Assembly: GCA_016235045.1 (NCBI GenBank)
Contig: JACRME010000008.1
Coordinates: forward strand, 248,001 to 312,000
Origin: Nitrosomonadales bacterium
GTDB taxonomy: Bacteria > Pseudomonadota > Gammaproteobacteria > Burkholderiales > Gallionellaceae
Direction: 5' to 3'
DNA length: 64,000 nt
In this document: positions 47,101 through 54,997 of the stretch, piece after piece
Position numbering within the stretch: position 1 is the first letter of the stretch
Layout of the letters: the number at the start of each line of letters is the position of its first letter
Made by a program: the position numbers and the translations under genes
Notes under the pieces: generated by a model
The model's input: the letters and a program-made list of their open reading frames with translations, nothing else
The model's database searches: none
What the model was told of the DNA's origin: nothing

Positions 47101-48079
47101 TGCTGTCGGCAGCGACGAATTTGTCATTTCCCGGGAATTCAATGCGTCGCGCGAACGGGTTTGGCGGGCGTGGATCGAGCGCGAACAGTTGATGCAATGG
47201 TTTGGCCCGCAAGGCTACACCATGCAGCAGGCCCGGCTCGATCTGCATCCGGGCGGAATCTTCCACTACGCCTTGCGCTCGCCCGACGGGCAGCCAATGT
47301 GGGGCAAGTGGACTTTCCGCGAAATCGTTGCGCCAGTGCGGCTGGTGCTGGTTTCTTCGTTTTCCGATGCGCAGGGCGGCATAACGCGCCATCCGCTGTC
47401 TGACAGTTGGCCGCTGGAAACGCTCTCCACCACCACCTTCGAGGAGCGGAACGGCAAAACGACGATCACCGTACATTGGGTTCCGTTGTATGCCACCAAT
47501 CGGGAGCTGAAGACCTTCAGCGAAGCCCAGGACGGCATGCGCGAGGGCTGGGGCGGCACCTTCGAGCGCCTTGCCGCATACCTGAAAGGCGAACTCGCCG
47601 ACAGCGCCGACCGCGAAATGGTCATCGCGCGCGTCCTCGATGCGCCGCGCGAACTGGTATGGGAAGCGATGACCAACCCGCAGCAAGTGGTGCACTGGTG
47701 GGGACCGTTCGGCTTCACCGACACCCTGCAGCAAATGGATTTCCGCGTGGGCGGGGTGTGGACGCACATCATGCACGGACCGGACGGCACCAACTATCCC
47801 AACCGGAGCACCTTTACCGCCATCGTCAAACCGGAGCGCATCGAGTATTCCCAAGGTGGCGACGGCAATGGCGACCCCGCCGCGCAATTCGATGCGACAT
47901 GGATATTCGAGGCGCTGGGCAACCAGACCCGGGTGACCCTGCGCGCGGTATTCCCGACGGCGGAAGCCCGCGACACAACGGTAAAAACGCATAACGCGAT
48001 TGAAGGCGGAAAGCAGACGCTGGCACGGCTGGAAGCCTACCTGCGCGAAATGCAAACGCGCAGCGTGAAAGTCGTCTGA
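47081..48079 (+). CDS. Protein with two SRPBCC/AHSA1 domains
   Basis: A 332-residue fusion of two AHSA1-like START-fold domains (about 10-165 and 175-325). Each begins with the family pattern REFNASRERVWRAWIEREQLMQWFGP or RVLDAPRELVWEAMTNPQQVVHWWGP, and each has the GGxxxxxxxxPDG turn. Such domains bind hydrophobic ligands or act as Hsp90-activator-like proteins. AAGGAGAACG precedes the ATG, which lies inside the arsR-type gene. The usual partner is a single-domain protein, so the tandem fusion is less common. Confidence 0.9.
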   Translation: MDARVDSAVGSDEFVISREFNASRERVWRAWIEREQLMQWFGPQGYTMQQARLDLHPGGIFHYALRSPDGQPMWGKWTFREIVAPVRLVLVSSFSDAQGGITRHPLSDSWPLETLSTTTFEERNGKTTITVHWVPLYATNRELKTFSEAQDGMREGWGGTFERLAAYLKGELADSADREMVIARVLDAPRELVWEAMTNPQQVVHWWGPFGFTDTLQQMDFRVGGVWTHIMHGPDGTNYPNRSTFTAIVKPERIEYSQGGDGNGDPAAQFDATWIFEALGNQTRVTLRAVFPTAEARDTTVKTHNAIEGGKQTLARLEAYLREMQTRSVKVV

Positions 48080-48197
48080 CCGCGCCAATGCTGCAAACGG
48101 CGCAGCCGGATTCCATTCGCGGATCCAGTCGAAGCTGAGCGTCGCCGCAACTGGTTCGCTGTTTCCTTACCCGGTTTCCCTTACGCAGGAGCAACGT

Positions 48198-48677
48198 ATG
48201 CCCGAGAAGAAATCTGACTATGCAAACGGCCACGAACTGGTGATCACCCGCACCTTCAATGCCCCTCGGCCACTGGTGTGGCAGGTGTGGACCGATCCCA
48301 GGCACGTCACACAATGGTGGGGGCCCAGGGGGTTCGGCAATTCGTCCTGCGAAGCGGCGCTGCAGGTGGGCGGCACTTTCCGCCTTTACCTGTGCGCCCC
48401 GGACGGCAACACTTATCCGTGCACCGGCATCTTCCGCGAGATCGTCGAACCGCAGCGTATCGTCTACGACAGCACCGCCGATGAAAGCCATCCCTGCGGT
48501 GCGGGGCTGCCGCCGCGGTCGCTGGTGACGGTCACTTTCGCCGAACACGGCGACAAGACCACGCTCACCCTGCATACCCTGTTCGAAAACACCACGCGCA
48601 AAGAAGCAGCCAACCGGGCCGGATACAGCGTCAGTTGGGGCGAGGCGCTGGAACGTCTGTCCGTACAAATCCGATAA
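48198..48677 (+). CDS. SRPBCC/AHSA1 domain protein
   Basis: A 159-residue single-domain protein: LVITRTFNAPRPLVWQVWTDPRHVTQWWGPRGF, then GGTFRLYLCAPDGNTYPCTGIFREIVEPQRIVY. It contains three cysteines in the central sheet. The ligand is not known. GCAGGAGCAACG precedes the ATG. It is 118 bases after the double-domain gene and 20 before the next, all on one strand. Confidence 0.9.
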   Translation: MPEKKSDYANGHELVITRTFNAPRPLVWQVWTDPRHVTQWWGPRGFGNSSCEAALQVGGTFRLYLCAPDGNTYPCTGIFREIVEPQRIVYDSTADESHPCGAGLPPRSLVTVTFAEHGDKTTLTLHTLFENTTRKEAANRAGYSVSWGEALERLSVQIR

Positions 48678-48697
48678 CCCGCATCCGGAGAACCATC

Positions 48698-49222
48698 ATG
48701 CTCAAGACCATCGCCATCGTAGTCGTCGTTGCCATCCTCACCGTCCTGATCTATGCCGCCACCCTGCCGAACAGCCTCCACATCGAGCGCTCGATCAAGA
48801 TCAAGGCGGCGCCGCAAAAAATATTTGCGCTCATCAACGACTTCCACCGCTGGGAGGAATGGACACCCTACAACAAGGATCAGGCGATGAAAAAGACTTA
48901 CAGCGGCAGCGCCGACGGCACCGGCGCCAGGTATGCGTGGGAAGGCAACAAGGAAGTGGGCAAGGGTGAGATAACCATCATCGAGTCCGCATCGCCCTCG
49001 CGCATCGCGCTCGACCTGCACATGATCGAACCGTTCGAAGCGCGCAACCATGTCGTGTTCGCGCTCAAAGCCGAGGGCGACTCCACTACCGTCTCGTGGA
49101 TCATGGAAGGCGCCCAGACCTATTTTGTGAAAGTCATGGGCGTGTTCTTCAACATGGACAAGATGGTCGGCAAGGATTTCGAGGCTGGGCTGGCCCGATT
49201 GAAAGCGCTCGCGGAAAAGTGA
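48698..49222 (+). CDS. Membrane-anchored SRPBCC (polyketide cyclase-like) protein
   Basis: A 174-residue protein with one N-terminal membrane helix (residues 3-22) and a SRPBCC domain of the polyketide cyclase/dehydrase type (HIERSIKIKAAPQKIFALINDFHRWEEWTPYNKDQAMKKTYSG). GGAG precedes the ATG. No catalytic residues can be assigned. It is followed by a small membrane protein 7 bases later. Confidence 0.88.
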   Translation: MLKTIAIVVVVAILTVLIYAATLPNSLHIERSIKIKAAPQKIFALINDFHRWEEWTPYNKDQAMKKTYSGSADGTGARYAWEGNKEVGKGEITIIESASPSRIALDLHMIEPFEARNHVVFALKAEGDSTTVSWIMEGAQTYFVKVMGVFFNMDKMVGKDFEAGLARLKALAEK

Positions 49223-49229
49223 GGCCCTC

Positions 49230-49640
49230 ATGAACGACACTGACACTCCACGTAACCTGCCGCGCAGCGTGGTCGCCGTGCTGGCCGGGTTCATTGCGGT
49301 ATTCGCGCTGTCGCTGGGCACCGACCAGATCATGCATGCCCTCGATGTCTATCCGCCCTGGGGCGAGCCGATGACCGACACCGGCCTGCTTCTGCTTGCG
49401 CTGGGTTACCGGCTGGTCTACGGCGCGGCCGGCGGCTACCTGGTCGCGGCACTCGCGCCGCACAATCCGATGCGTCACGCGCTCGTCATGGGCGGCATCG
49501 GTTTTGTGCTGAGCACGGCGGGCGGCATCGCCATGTGGGACATGGGCGCGCACTGGTATCCGGTCGCGCTGGCGCTGAGTTCCGTACCCTGCGCATGGGC
49601 CGGAGCGGCACTGCGCATTGGCCCGGGCGGCAAAGCATAG
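49230..49640 (+). CDS. Small four-helix membrane protein
   Basis: A 136-residue inner-membrane protein with about four hydrophobic segments (VVAVLAGFIAVFALSLG; LLLLALGYRLVYGAAGGYLVAAL; ALVMGGIGFVLSTAGGIAM; and ALALSSVPCAWAGAAL). A family name is not certain. It lies 7 bases after the SRPBCC gene and is probably co-translated with it. Confidence 0.75.
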   Translation: MNDTDTPRNLPRSVVAVLAGFIAVFALSLGTDQIMHALDVYPPWGEPMTDTGLLLLALGYRLVYGAAGGYLVAALAPHNPMRHALVMGGIGFVLSTAGGIAMWDMGAHWYPVALALSSVPCAWAGAALRIGPGGKA

Positions 49641-49677
49641 CAATGGCTTCTGCCCGCTTACCCGAAGGAGGCAAATC

Positions 49678-50139
49678 ATGCAAAAGATATCCACCTTCTT
49701 ATGGTTCGACAAGGAAGCGGCCGAGGCGGCCAGGTTCTATGCCTCGGTATTCAAGGACGCTCGCATCGTCGACAGCACCACGCTGGAGGACACGCCTTCC
49801 GGCACGGTGGAAATCGTCACCCTTGAACTGTTCGGGCAGGTGTTCCAGTTGATGAGCGCCGGGCCGCTGTTCAAGTTCAACGAAGCGATCTCCTTTGTGG
49901 TGAACTGCGACACGCAGGAGGAAATCGACTACTACTGGGAAAGACTCTCCGCCGTACCGGAAGCCGAAGCCTGCGGCTGGCTCAAGGATAAATTCGGTGT
50001 GAGCTGGCAGATCGTGCCCACTGTCATGTGGGAGATGCAGAAGAGCAAGGACCGAAACAAGCTGGCGCGCGTCACCGAAGCATTCCTGAAAATGAAGAAG
50101 TTCGATATAGCCGAATTGCAGAAGGCCTACGCGGGCTGA
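49678..50139 (+). CDS. VOC-superfamily (PhnB/3-demethylubiquinone-MT-like) protein
   Basis: A 153-residue protein: KISTFLWFDKEAAEAARFYASVFKDARIVDST...GTVEIVTLELFGQVFQLMSAGPLFKFNEAISFVVNCDTQEEIDYYWERLS...CGWLKDKFGVSWQIVP. This is the VOC subfamily formerly called 3-demethylubiquinone-9 3-methyltransferase-like. The fold often binds metal and small molecules; the reaction here is unknown. GAAGGAGG precedes the ATG. Confidence 0.92.
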   Translation: MQKISTFLWFDKEAAEAARFYASVFKDARIVDSTTLEDTPSGTVEIVTLELFGQVFQLMSAGPLFKFNEAISFVVNCDTQEEIDYYWERLSAVPEAEACGWLKDKFGVSWQIVPTVMWEMQKSKDRNKLARVTEAFLKMKKFDIAELQKAYAG

Positions 50140-50183
50140 AACACGGGCAATGGCGGCAGGATCTTCGGGAAACCGGAGGAACC

Positions 50184-50567
50184 ATGACCATCCATCTCGA
50201 CCACACCATCGTGCCATCGCGCAATCAGATTGCGGCGGCAAGGCTGCTGGCTGAACTGCTCGGTGTACCGTGGGCGGTAACAGGCGCGGGGCAGTTTTCC
50301 CCTGTCTATGTGAATGAGGGGCTGACCCTGGACTTCCAGACTACCGACGAACAGTTTCCCGTTTACCACTTCTGCTTCCGCGTCAGTCCGCGGGATTTCG
50401 ATGCCATCCTCAAGCGCATCGAGGCGGCCGGGATCAAGTATCGCAGCACGGTGCGCGGGCCTGTGGATATGAAAGTCGACCCGCAATACGGGAACGTCTA
50501 TTGGAACGAACCCGACGGGCATCAGTGGGAGATGCTGACCGTCAGCTATGCGCGGCAAGCCGGGTGA
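50184..50567 (+). CDS. VOC-family (glyoxalase/dioxygenase fold) protein
   Basis: A 127-residue protein starting HLDHTIVPSRNQIAAARLLAELLGV and ending WNEPDGHQWEMLT, the two conserved ends of a vicinal-oxygen-chelate domain (metal ligands likely His5/His7 region and the Glu in HQWE). Similar proteins are annotated as bleomycin resistance/glyoxalase-like, which should not be taken literally. GGAGGAACC precedes the ATG. Confidence 0.9.
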   Translation: MTIHLDHTIVPSRNQIAAARLLAELLGVPWAVTGAGQFSPVYVNEGLTLDFQTTDEQFPVYHFCFRVSPRDFDAILKRIEAAGIKYRSTVRGPVDMKVDPQYGNVYWNEPDGHQWEMLTVSYARQAG

Positions 50568-50605
50568 TGATCCCGCGGCGTCCATAAACGATAAAGGAGA
50601 ATGTC

Positions 50606-51208
50606 ATGCGCAAGATCATCGTTCTTGAATTTGTGAGCCTGGACGGCGTCATGCAGGCGCCGGGAGGGCCCCAGGAGGATATTTCCGGCGGCTTCAAGTA
50701 TGGCGGCTGGACCTTTCCGTACTTTGACGACTTTTCCGGCAAGCAGATGGAGACGCAGATGAACAAGCCGTTTGAATTGTTGCTGGGCAAGACGACCTTT
50801 GAAATATTCGCGTCGTACTGGCCTCATCATGGCGCCGACTGGCCCGGTGTCAATGAAGCCAGGAAATATGTCGTCTCGCATGATGAAATGAAGATCGAAT
50901 GGAAAAATACCGTGCTCCTGAAGGATGACGTGGTTTCAAGGATACGAAGGCTCAAAGAGCAGGAGGGGCCCGATCTGCATGTATATGGCAGCGGCAATTT
51001 CGTTCAGACCCTGTTGAAACACGACTTGGTCGACGAGTTCTGGCTCAAGATATTTCCGGTCACCCTTGGGGCGGGGAAGCGCCTGTTTGCCGATGGGACG
51101 CGTGCGGCAGCCTTCGAATTGACCGACAGCAAAGTTTCGCCGCTAGGCGTGGTCTTTGCCAATTACAGGCGTGCCGGTGAAGTGAAGACCGGATCGTTTG
51201 TGGACTAG
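50606..51208 (+). CDS. Dihydrofolate reductase-like (RibD C-terminal fold) protein, 1
   Basis: A 200-residue protein with KIIVLEFVSLDGVMQAPGGPQED at the start, LLLGKTTFEIFASYWP, and the nucleotide-binding LHVYGSGNFVQTLLKHDLVDEFWLKIFPVTLGAGKRLF. This is the RibD_C/YyaP family, related to DHFR, with likely NADPH binding but no established substrate. AAAGGAG precedes the ATG. A second member follows 65 bases later. Confidence 0.92.
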   Translation: MRKIIVLEFVSLDGVMQAPGGPQEDISGGFKYGGWTFPYFDDFSGKQMETQMNKPFELLLGKTTFEIFASYWPHHGADWPGVNEARKYVVSHDEMKIEWKNTVLLKDDVVSRIRRLKEQEGPDLHVYGSGNFVQTLLKHDLVDEFWLKIFPVTLGAGKRLFADGTRAAAFELTDSKVSPLGVVFANYRRAGEVKTGSFVD

Positions 51209-51273
51209 ATTCTTTGTTGCTGTGCACGGCCATGCAGTTGACCCTGAACCCTGGATAAAAGAAGGAGTCCGCC

Positions 51274-51825
51274 ATGCGAAAACTGATCATGTGGAATCTC
51301 ATCACTGTCGACGGATGTTTCGAGGGGGCGAAGAACTGGGACTTGCCCTGGCACGAACGGCTCTGGGGGGAAGAGCTCGAACGCTTCTCCCTGGAACAAC
51401 TGGCCTCGGCCGACGCGCTATTGTTCGGGCGCGTGACCTATGAGGGTATGGCCGCATATTGGCAGACGGCACAGGGGAAGATTGCGGATTACATGAACAG
51501 CCTTCCGAAGGTGGTTTGTTCGCACACCCTGCGGACCGCCGCCTGGAACAACACCACACTGGTCAATGACAATGTGGCCGGGGAAGTGGCCAGACTGAAG
51601 CAACAGGGCGATGGCAACCTGTTCGTTTTCGGGAGCGCCGATCTTTCAAAGACGCTCATGAACGAGGGGCTCTTCGATGAATATCGCCTTGGTATCGCAC
51701 CGGTCATCTATGGCAAGGGCAGGCCCTTGTTCGGTGAAGGATTGAAACTGCAAGAACTCAGCTTGCTCGAATCGCGCCCGCTGTCGAACGGCTGTGTGAT
51801 CCTGCGCTACCGGGGAAAGGCATGA
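51274..51825 (+). CDS. Dihydrofolate reductase-like (RibD C-terminal fold) protein, 2
   Basis: A 183-residue paralogue-type protein: KLIMWNLITVDGCFEG, ALLFGRVTYEGMAAYW, LFVFGSADLSKTLMNEGLFDEYRLGIAPVIYGKGRPLF. It is clearly diverged from the preceding gene (little identity outside the motifs), so it is not a recent tandem copy. GAAGGAG precedes the ATG. Substrate unknown. Confidence 0.92.
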   Translation: MRKLIMWNLITVDGCFEGAKNWDLPWHERLWGEELERFSLEQLASADALLFGRVTYEGMAAYWQTAQGKIADYMNSLPKVVCSHTLRTAAWNNTTLVNDNVAGEVARLKQQGDGNLFVFGSADLSKTLMNEGLFDEYRLGIAPVIYGKGRPLFGEGLKLQELSLLESRPLSNGCVILRYRGKA

Positions 51826-51888
51826 CTGCCTCATCCCGGGCCAATCGGTCTGATAGCGCCGTCAACTCGGACAGACAAGGAGGTCGAC

Positions 51889-52326
51889 ATGAAACCCATG
51901 CACTTTTCCGTCACCATCAACGCGCCCGTCGAAAAAGTCTGGCGCACCATGCTGGAGCAGGATACCTACCGCATCTGGGCAGCGGAATTCATGCCTGGGT
52001 CGTGTTACGAAGGCAGCTGGGAGCAGGGCAGCAAGATTCTGTTCCTTGACCCGAACGGGTCGGGCATGAGTTCCATGATCGCCGAGAACCGCCCGTATCA
52101 ATTCATCTCCATCAAACATCTGGGGGTGATCAGGGAAGGCGTGCTGGATGCCGGGAGCGAGGAAAGCAAGGCTTGGGCTTCAGTGTCCGAGAACTACACC
52201 TTCACATCCCAAGGCGGGGGCACGCTGCTGCACGTCGAGATGTCGGCGATACCGGCTGAGTTCGAAACATACATGGCCGAGACGTGGCCCAAGGCCTTGG
52301 AAAAATTAAAGACGCTATGCGAATAG
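51889..52326 (+). CDS. SRPBCC domain protein
   Basis: A 145-residue START-fold protein: HFSVTINAPVEKVWRTMLEQDTYRIWAAEFMPGSCYEGSWEQGSKILFLDPNGSGMSSMIAENRPYQFISIKHLG, ending ETWPKALEKLKTLCE. A related C-terminal fragment is found 860 bases downstream. AAGGAGG precedes the ATG at 51889. Confidence 0.9.
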   Translation: MKPMHFSVTINAPVEKVWRTMLEQDTYRIWAAEFMPGSCYEGSWEQGSKILFLDPNGSGMSSMIAENRPYQFISIKHLGVIREGVLDAGSEESKAWASVSENYTFTSQGGGTLLHVEMSAIPAEFETYMAETWPKALEKLKTLCE

Positions 52327-52362
52327 CCCCTCGATTCATCCCAAATTAGCCCCGAACCTCTT

Positions 52363-52424
52363 GTAGGAGCGCAATTCATTGCGCGATTGCTTTCAAAAAA
52401 TCGCTCGATAAATCGAGCTCCTAC
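52363..52424. repeat. REP-like two-hairpin element, copy 2
   Basis: GTAGGAGC and GCTCCTAC outer arms enclose GCGCAAT-TCA-TTGCGC and GCTCGAT-AA-ATCGAGC hairpins. Compared with copy 1 (44207-44272) the stem bases change on both sides together, keeping the pairing. Confidence 0.85.
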
Positions 52425-52492
52425 CGGGTGCGGATTTTCTAATGAACAACCCGAGTTCATTCATCGCTTCATGCACATCGGAGGAACCCGAA

Positions 52493-52930
52493 ATGGCCAA
52501 AGTCAGCATCTACCTCAATTTCCCGCGCACCACCGAAGCGGCCTTCAATTTCTACAAGTCGGTGTTCGGCACCGAATTTTCCACGCCCATCGGGCGTTTC
52601 AGGGATATGCCGCCGCAACCGGGGCAACCGTCCCTGCCCGCAGCCGATCTCGACCTGGTGATGCATGTCGCCTTGCCCATCCTGGGCGGATTCGAGCTGA
52701 TGGGCACGGACGCACCGGAATCCTTGGGCTTCAAAGTCAACATGGGCAACAACACGTACATCAACCTGCAACCGGACTCGCGCGCCGAGACCAAACGCCT
52801 GTTCGATGCGCTGGCCGCGGGCGGCAAGATCGAGATGCCGCTGCAGGATATGTTCTGGGGCGCGTATTACGGCAGCCTCACGGACAAGTTCGGCGTGCGG
52901 TGGATGTTCAACTGCGAAAGCAAGACCTGA
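52493..52930 (+). CDS. VOC-family PhnB-like protein
   Basis: A 145-residue protein: KVSIYLNFPRTTEAAFNFYKSVFGTEFSTPIGRFRDMPPQPGQPSLPAADLDLVMHVALPILGGFELMGTD...GNNTYINLQPDSRAETKRLFDALAAGGKIEMPLQDMFWGAYYGSLTDKFGVRWMFNC. This is the typical PhnB-like VOC pattern with the FWGxYYGxxxDxFGVxWM end. No phn genes are near. CGGAGG precedes the ATG. Confidence 0.93.
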   Translation: MAKVSIYLNFPRTTEAAFNFYKSVFGTEFSTPIGRFRDMPPQPGQPSLPAADLDLVMHVALPILGGFELMGTDAPESLGFKVNMGNNTYINLQPDSRAETKRLFDALAAGGKIEMPLQDMFWGAYYGSLTDKFGVRWMFNCESKT

Positions 52931-53114
52931 TTCAGTGAGGTAAACCCCCGGCTATACCGGGGGGTTCACCCATGTTTGACCTTTGCGGTGGTCATTAAAG
53001 AACGATCGGGCTATGCCGCATTGTTCCCTCCCCCATGCAGGGGGATAACCAGCGACTTGGCTGGCGTCGTTTGCCAGCCTAGTCGAATGGCTAGTAGTTC
53101 CATCAGGGGTAGGG

Positions 53115-53160
53115 TGGGGGTAGAAACCATGTGCGGATATGTTCGTAATTTCTACCCCCA
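53115..53160. repeat. 12-bp perfect inverted repeat
   Basis: TGGGGGTAGAAA (53115-53126) and TTTCTACCCCCA (53149-53160) flank 22 bases, in the gap between the VOC gene and the SRPBCC relic. It may be a hairpin or a scar of a lost insertion. Confidence 0.7.
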
Positions 53161-53163
53161 TCC

Positions 53164-53355
53164 GTGCGTGTGTTGTTGGGGCGAGCCGGCATGCCTGACG
53201 AAATGGTGGAATACATGAATTCCGCCTGGCCCAAGGCACTGGCGAAACTGCGAAGCGAAGTGACGTTTTCAGGGAGCGCGGAAATGGCTCAACTCAAGGC
53301 ACGTCTTACCGAAGGCAGGCATCACAACCAATACCAATCTCACCCGGAGGATTGA
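53164..53355 (+). pseudogene. C-terminal relic of a SRPBCC protein
   Basis: The frame encodes MPDEMVEYMNSAWPKALAKLRSEV, which aligns with the last helix of the SRPBCC gene at 51889 (IPAEFETYMAETWPKALEKLKTL), followed by a short unrelated tail. The body of the domain is missing and the upstream bases hold only repeats. It is most likely the 3' end of a lost paralogue. A ribosome site for the following YCII gene overlaps its end. Confidence 0.65.
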
Positions 53356-53358
53356 ACG

Positions 53359-53700
53359 ATGACAAAGTACCTGATCTCATTTCCAGGGCCGGCGATGAAC
53401 ATTCCCGACCAGGACTGGGCCGCAGTCGGCGAGGCTTCGCACGCGGTCATACGCGAGGCGAAGGCTGCTGGTGTCTACGTGTTCGGCGGTGGCATCAACG
53501 AAGACGTGGCACCGCAGATGGTAGCCGCCGACGGCACCGTCACAAACGAGACCTACCCGCAGACCAGGGAGTTCGACGGCGGCTTCTGTGTCCTGGAACT
53601 CCCATCGCGCGATGCCGCCATTCAGTGGGCAGCAAAGATCGCCAAAGCCTGCCGCTGCTCGCAGGAACTCCGCGAGTTCGGGTACGATCCAGAAAGCTGA
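53359..53700 (+). CDS. YCII-related protein
   Basis: A 113-residue protein: KYLISFPGPAMNIPDQDWAAVGEASHAVIREAKAAGVYVFGGGINEDVAPQMVAADGTVTNETYPQTREFDGGFCVLELPSRDAAIQWAAKIAKAC. It matches the YCII/DGPF family, small dimeric alpha-beta proteins with a possible His-Asp active site. It is the last intact member of the small-protein array. CGGAGG precedes the ATG. Confidence 0.9.
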   Translation: MTKYLISFPGPAMNIPDQDWAAVGEASHAVIREAKAAGVYVFGGGINEDVAPQMVAADGTVTNETYPQTREFDGGFCVLELPSRDAAIQWAAKIAKACRCSQELREFGYDPES

Positions 53701-53818
53701 GCGGCGAGGTCGCAGCACAATGCTGCGTATTACGATGAAACCAGCCATCTTTTACGATTCCCAATCCGTCGCCGGATACGATGTGCTCCGGCCAGAGCTG
53801 GAATCAGGGATATCGAAT

Positions 53819-53899
53819 ACCGTGGGTACCGGAGTGAATTGTTTCTGGATATGTAAGAGAACGACTCCGGTACCTTTTGGTGCCGTACCTTTTGGTGCC
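53819..53899. repeat. GGTACCGGAGT palindromic element, copy A
   Basis: GGTACCGGAGT (53825-53835) and ACTCCGGTACC (53864-53874) are perfect inverted ends. The inner sequence GAATTGTTTCTGGATATG and AAGAGAACG is shared with the other copies. Its right end GTACCTTTTGGTGCC is tandemly duplicated exactly (53870-53884 and 53885-53899). The element sits directly upstream of the DUF1016 relic. The 120 bases before it hold a short open frame with no recognisable product. Confidence 0.85.
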
Positions 53900-54038
53900 C
53901 AAGTACATGCATGCCTTTGCCGAGGCGAGGACGGATGCGGAATTTATGCAGCAGGCTGCTGCACAATTGCCGTGGTTCCACCTTTGCACCCTGCTGGACA
54001 AGCTGCCTGGCCCCGAAACCCGCCGCTGGTATGTGTGA
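53898..54038 (+). pseudogene. Relic of a DUF1016 (YhcG-type) nuclease
   Basis: The frame through ATG 53907 reads FAEARTDAEFMQQAAAQLPWFHLCTLLDKLPGPETRRWYV before a TGA. The QQxAAQLPWxHxxxLLDKLxxxxTRxWY pattern is typical of the N-terminal domain of DUF1016 PDDEXK-type proteins (RmuC/YhcG-like). The expected beginning and the whole nuclease domain are missing, and element copy A lies at the 5' break. Confidence 0.6.
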
Positions 54039-54125
54039 TTGATGAACAGGTAAACCAGTCAGAACCAAAGTTGATTTGCGCGATGGGACTGGCATAATCA
54101 GGCGAAAACCATAAGGAGATAAACC

Positions 54126-54371
54126 ATGAACATGGACTTCAAACCCTACATTACCCGCGCCCCCTCGATCTGCGGCGGCGAACCTGTCATCACCGGCACA
54201 CGGATAACAGTGCGCACCATCCTTGCCAGTCTGGCAGAAGGGATGAGCACTGAAGAGCTCTTGCTGGATTTTCCGACGCTCAGCCGTGATGCCGTGCGCG
54301 CCGTGGTTGCCTTTGCGGCAGTATCGGCAGAAGAAGACCTGCCGTTGCCGGCAACCCCTGTTCTGGCATGA
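54126..54371 (+). CDS. DUF433 antitoxin-like protein
   Basis: An 81-residue protein, YITRAPSICGGEPVITGTRITVRTILASLAEGMSTEELLLDFPTLSRDAVRAVVAFAA, the standard DUF433 (VapB-like/HTH) pattern. AAGGAG precedes the ATG. It overlaps the following PIN-like gene (ATGA), forming a toxin-antitoxin-like operon. Confidence 0.93.
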   Translation: MNMDFKPYITRAPSICGGEPVITGTRITVRTILASLAEGMSTEELLLDFPTLSRDAVRAVVAFAAVSAEEDLPLPATPVLA

Positions 54372-54718
54372 AGATCAAGCTCGACGAAAACCTGCCTGCG
54401 AGGTTGGTGCCCATTCTGCAACAACACGGGCACGACGTTGACACCGTGCCCGATGAGAACTTGAGCGGCAGACCGGATGCAGAAATCTGGCAAGCGACGA
54501 GTGCGGAAGGCCGCTTTCTCATCACCCAGGACCTGGATTTTTCCGATACCCGCCAATTCGCGCCCGGCACACACGCCGGTTTGTTGCTGGTGCGCTTGCG
54601 CGAACCGGGTGCGCATGCCCTGCTGGAAGCCATCACCGCCGTTGCCGCTGAAATGGCTGATTGGGCTGGCTGCTTTGTCGTCCTCACCGAAAACAAAATT
54701 CGAATCAAGCGCCCATGA
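54368..54718 (+). CDS. DUF5615 PIN-like toxin-type protein
   Basis: A 116-residue protein: MKIKLDENLPARLVPILQQHGHDVDTVPDENLSGRPDAEIWQATSAEGRFLITQDLDFSD. The acidic residues of the PIN-like core (LDENLP, D in AEIW context, TQDLDFSD) are kept, so it may be an RNase. It is the usual partner of DUF433. Both genes look intact, unlike their neighbours. Confidence 0.93.
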   Translation: MKIKLDENLPARLVPILQQHGHDVDTVPDENLSGRPDAEIWQATSAEGRFLITQDLDFSDTRQFAPGTHAGLLLVRLREPGAHALLEAITAVAAEMADWAGCFVVLTENKIRIKRP

Positions 54719-54783
54719 CGATTGACACCGCGCGTTTCCACAGGCTGCTCAATGAGTTCAAACTGGGGAACAAGAAGTCATGA
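54715..54783 (+). other. 22-codon open frame coupling DUF5615 to the methylase relic
   Basis: ATG 54715 overlaps the DUF5615 stop (ATGA) and its own TGA overlaps the next ATG at 54780. The peptide MTIDTARFHRLLNEFKLGNKK is not recognised. It may be the surviving start of a lost gene or a coupling peptide. Weak evidence. Confidence 0.3.
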
Positions 54784-54923
54784 ACGAACAGGTTGCCTTC
54801 ACCCTGCGCGGTCGCAATCCTGATGTGCTGACCTGCATCGCGAATCTTTCCAACGACGAGGTATTCACCCCGCCGGAGTTCGCCAGCCGGATGCTGGATA
54901 CCCTTGCCGAGGCGTGGGCGGCC
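54780..54923 (+). pseudogene. N-terminal relic of a DNA methylase / restriction enzyme
   Basis: The frame starts MNEQVAFTLRGRNPDVLTCIANLSNDEVFTPPEFASRMLDTLAEAWAAD, which resembles the N-terminus of large N6-adenine methylase-type restriction-modification proteins (NLSNDEVFTPP segment). It runs directly into element copy B, where the similarity stops; the frame stays open by chance to 55121. The remaining several hundred residues are missing. Confidence 0.6.
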
Positions 54924-54997
54924 GACCAAGGGTACCGGAGTACCGACCAAGGGTACCGGAGTGAAATTGTTTCTAGATCTGATAAGAAATCGACTCC
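54922..54997. repeat. GGTACCGGAGT palindromic element, copy B
   Basis: The left end is tandemly duplicated: 54922-54942 and 54943-54963 are 20/21 identical, each with GGTACCGGAGT. The inner part GAAATTGTTTCTAGATCTG and AAGAAATCG follows. The right end is cut after ACTCC (54993-54997), where the DUF4160 relic begins. Confidence 0.85.
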
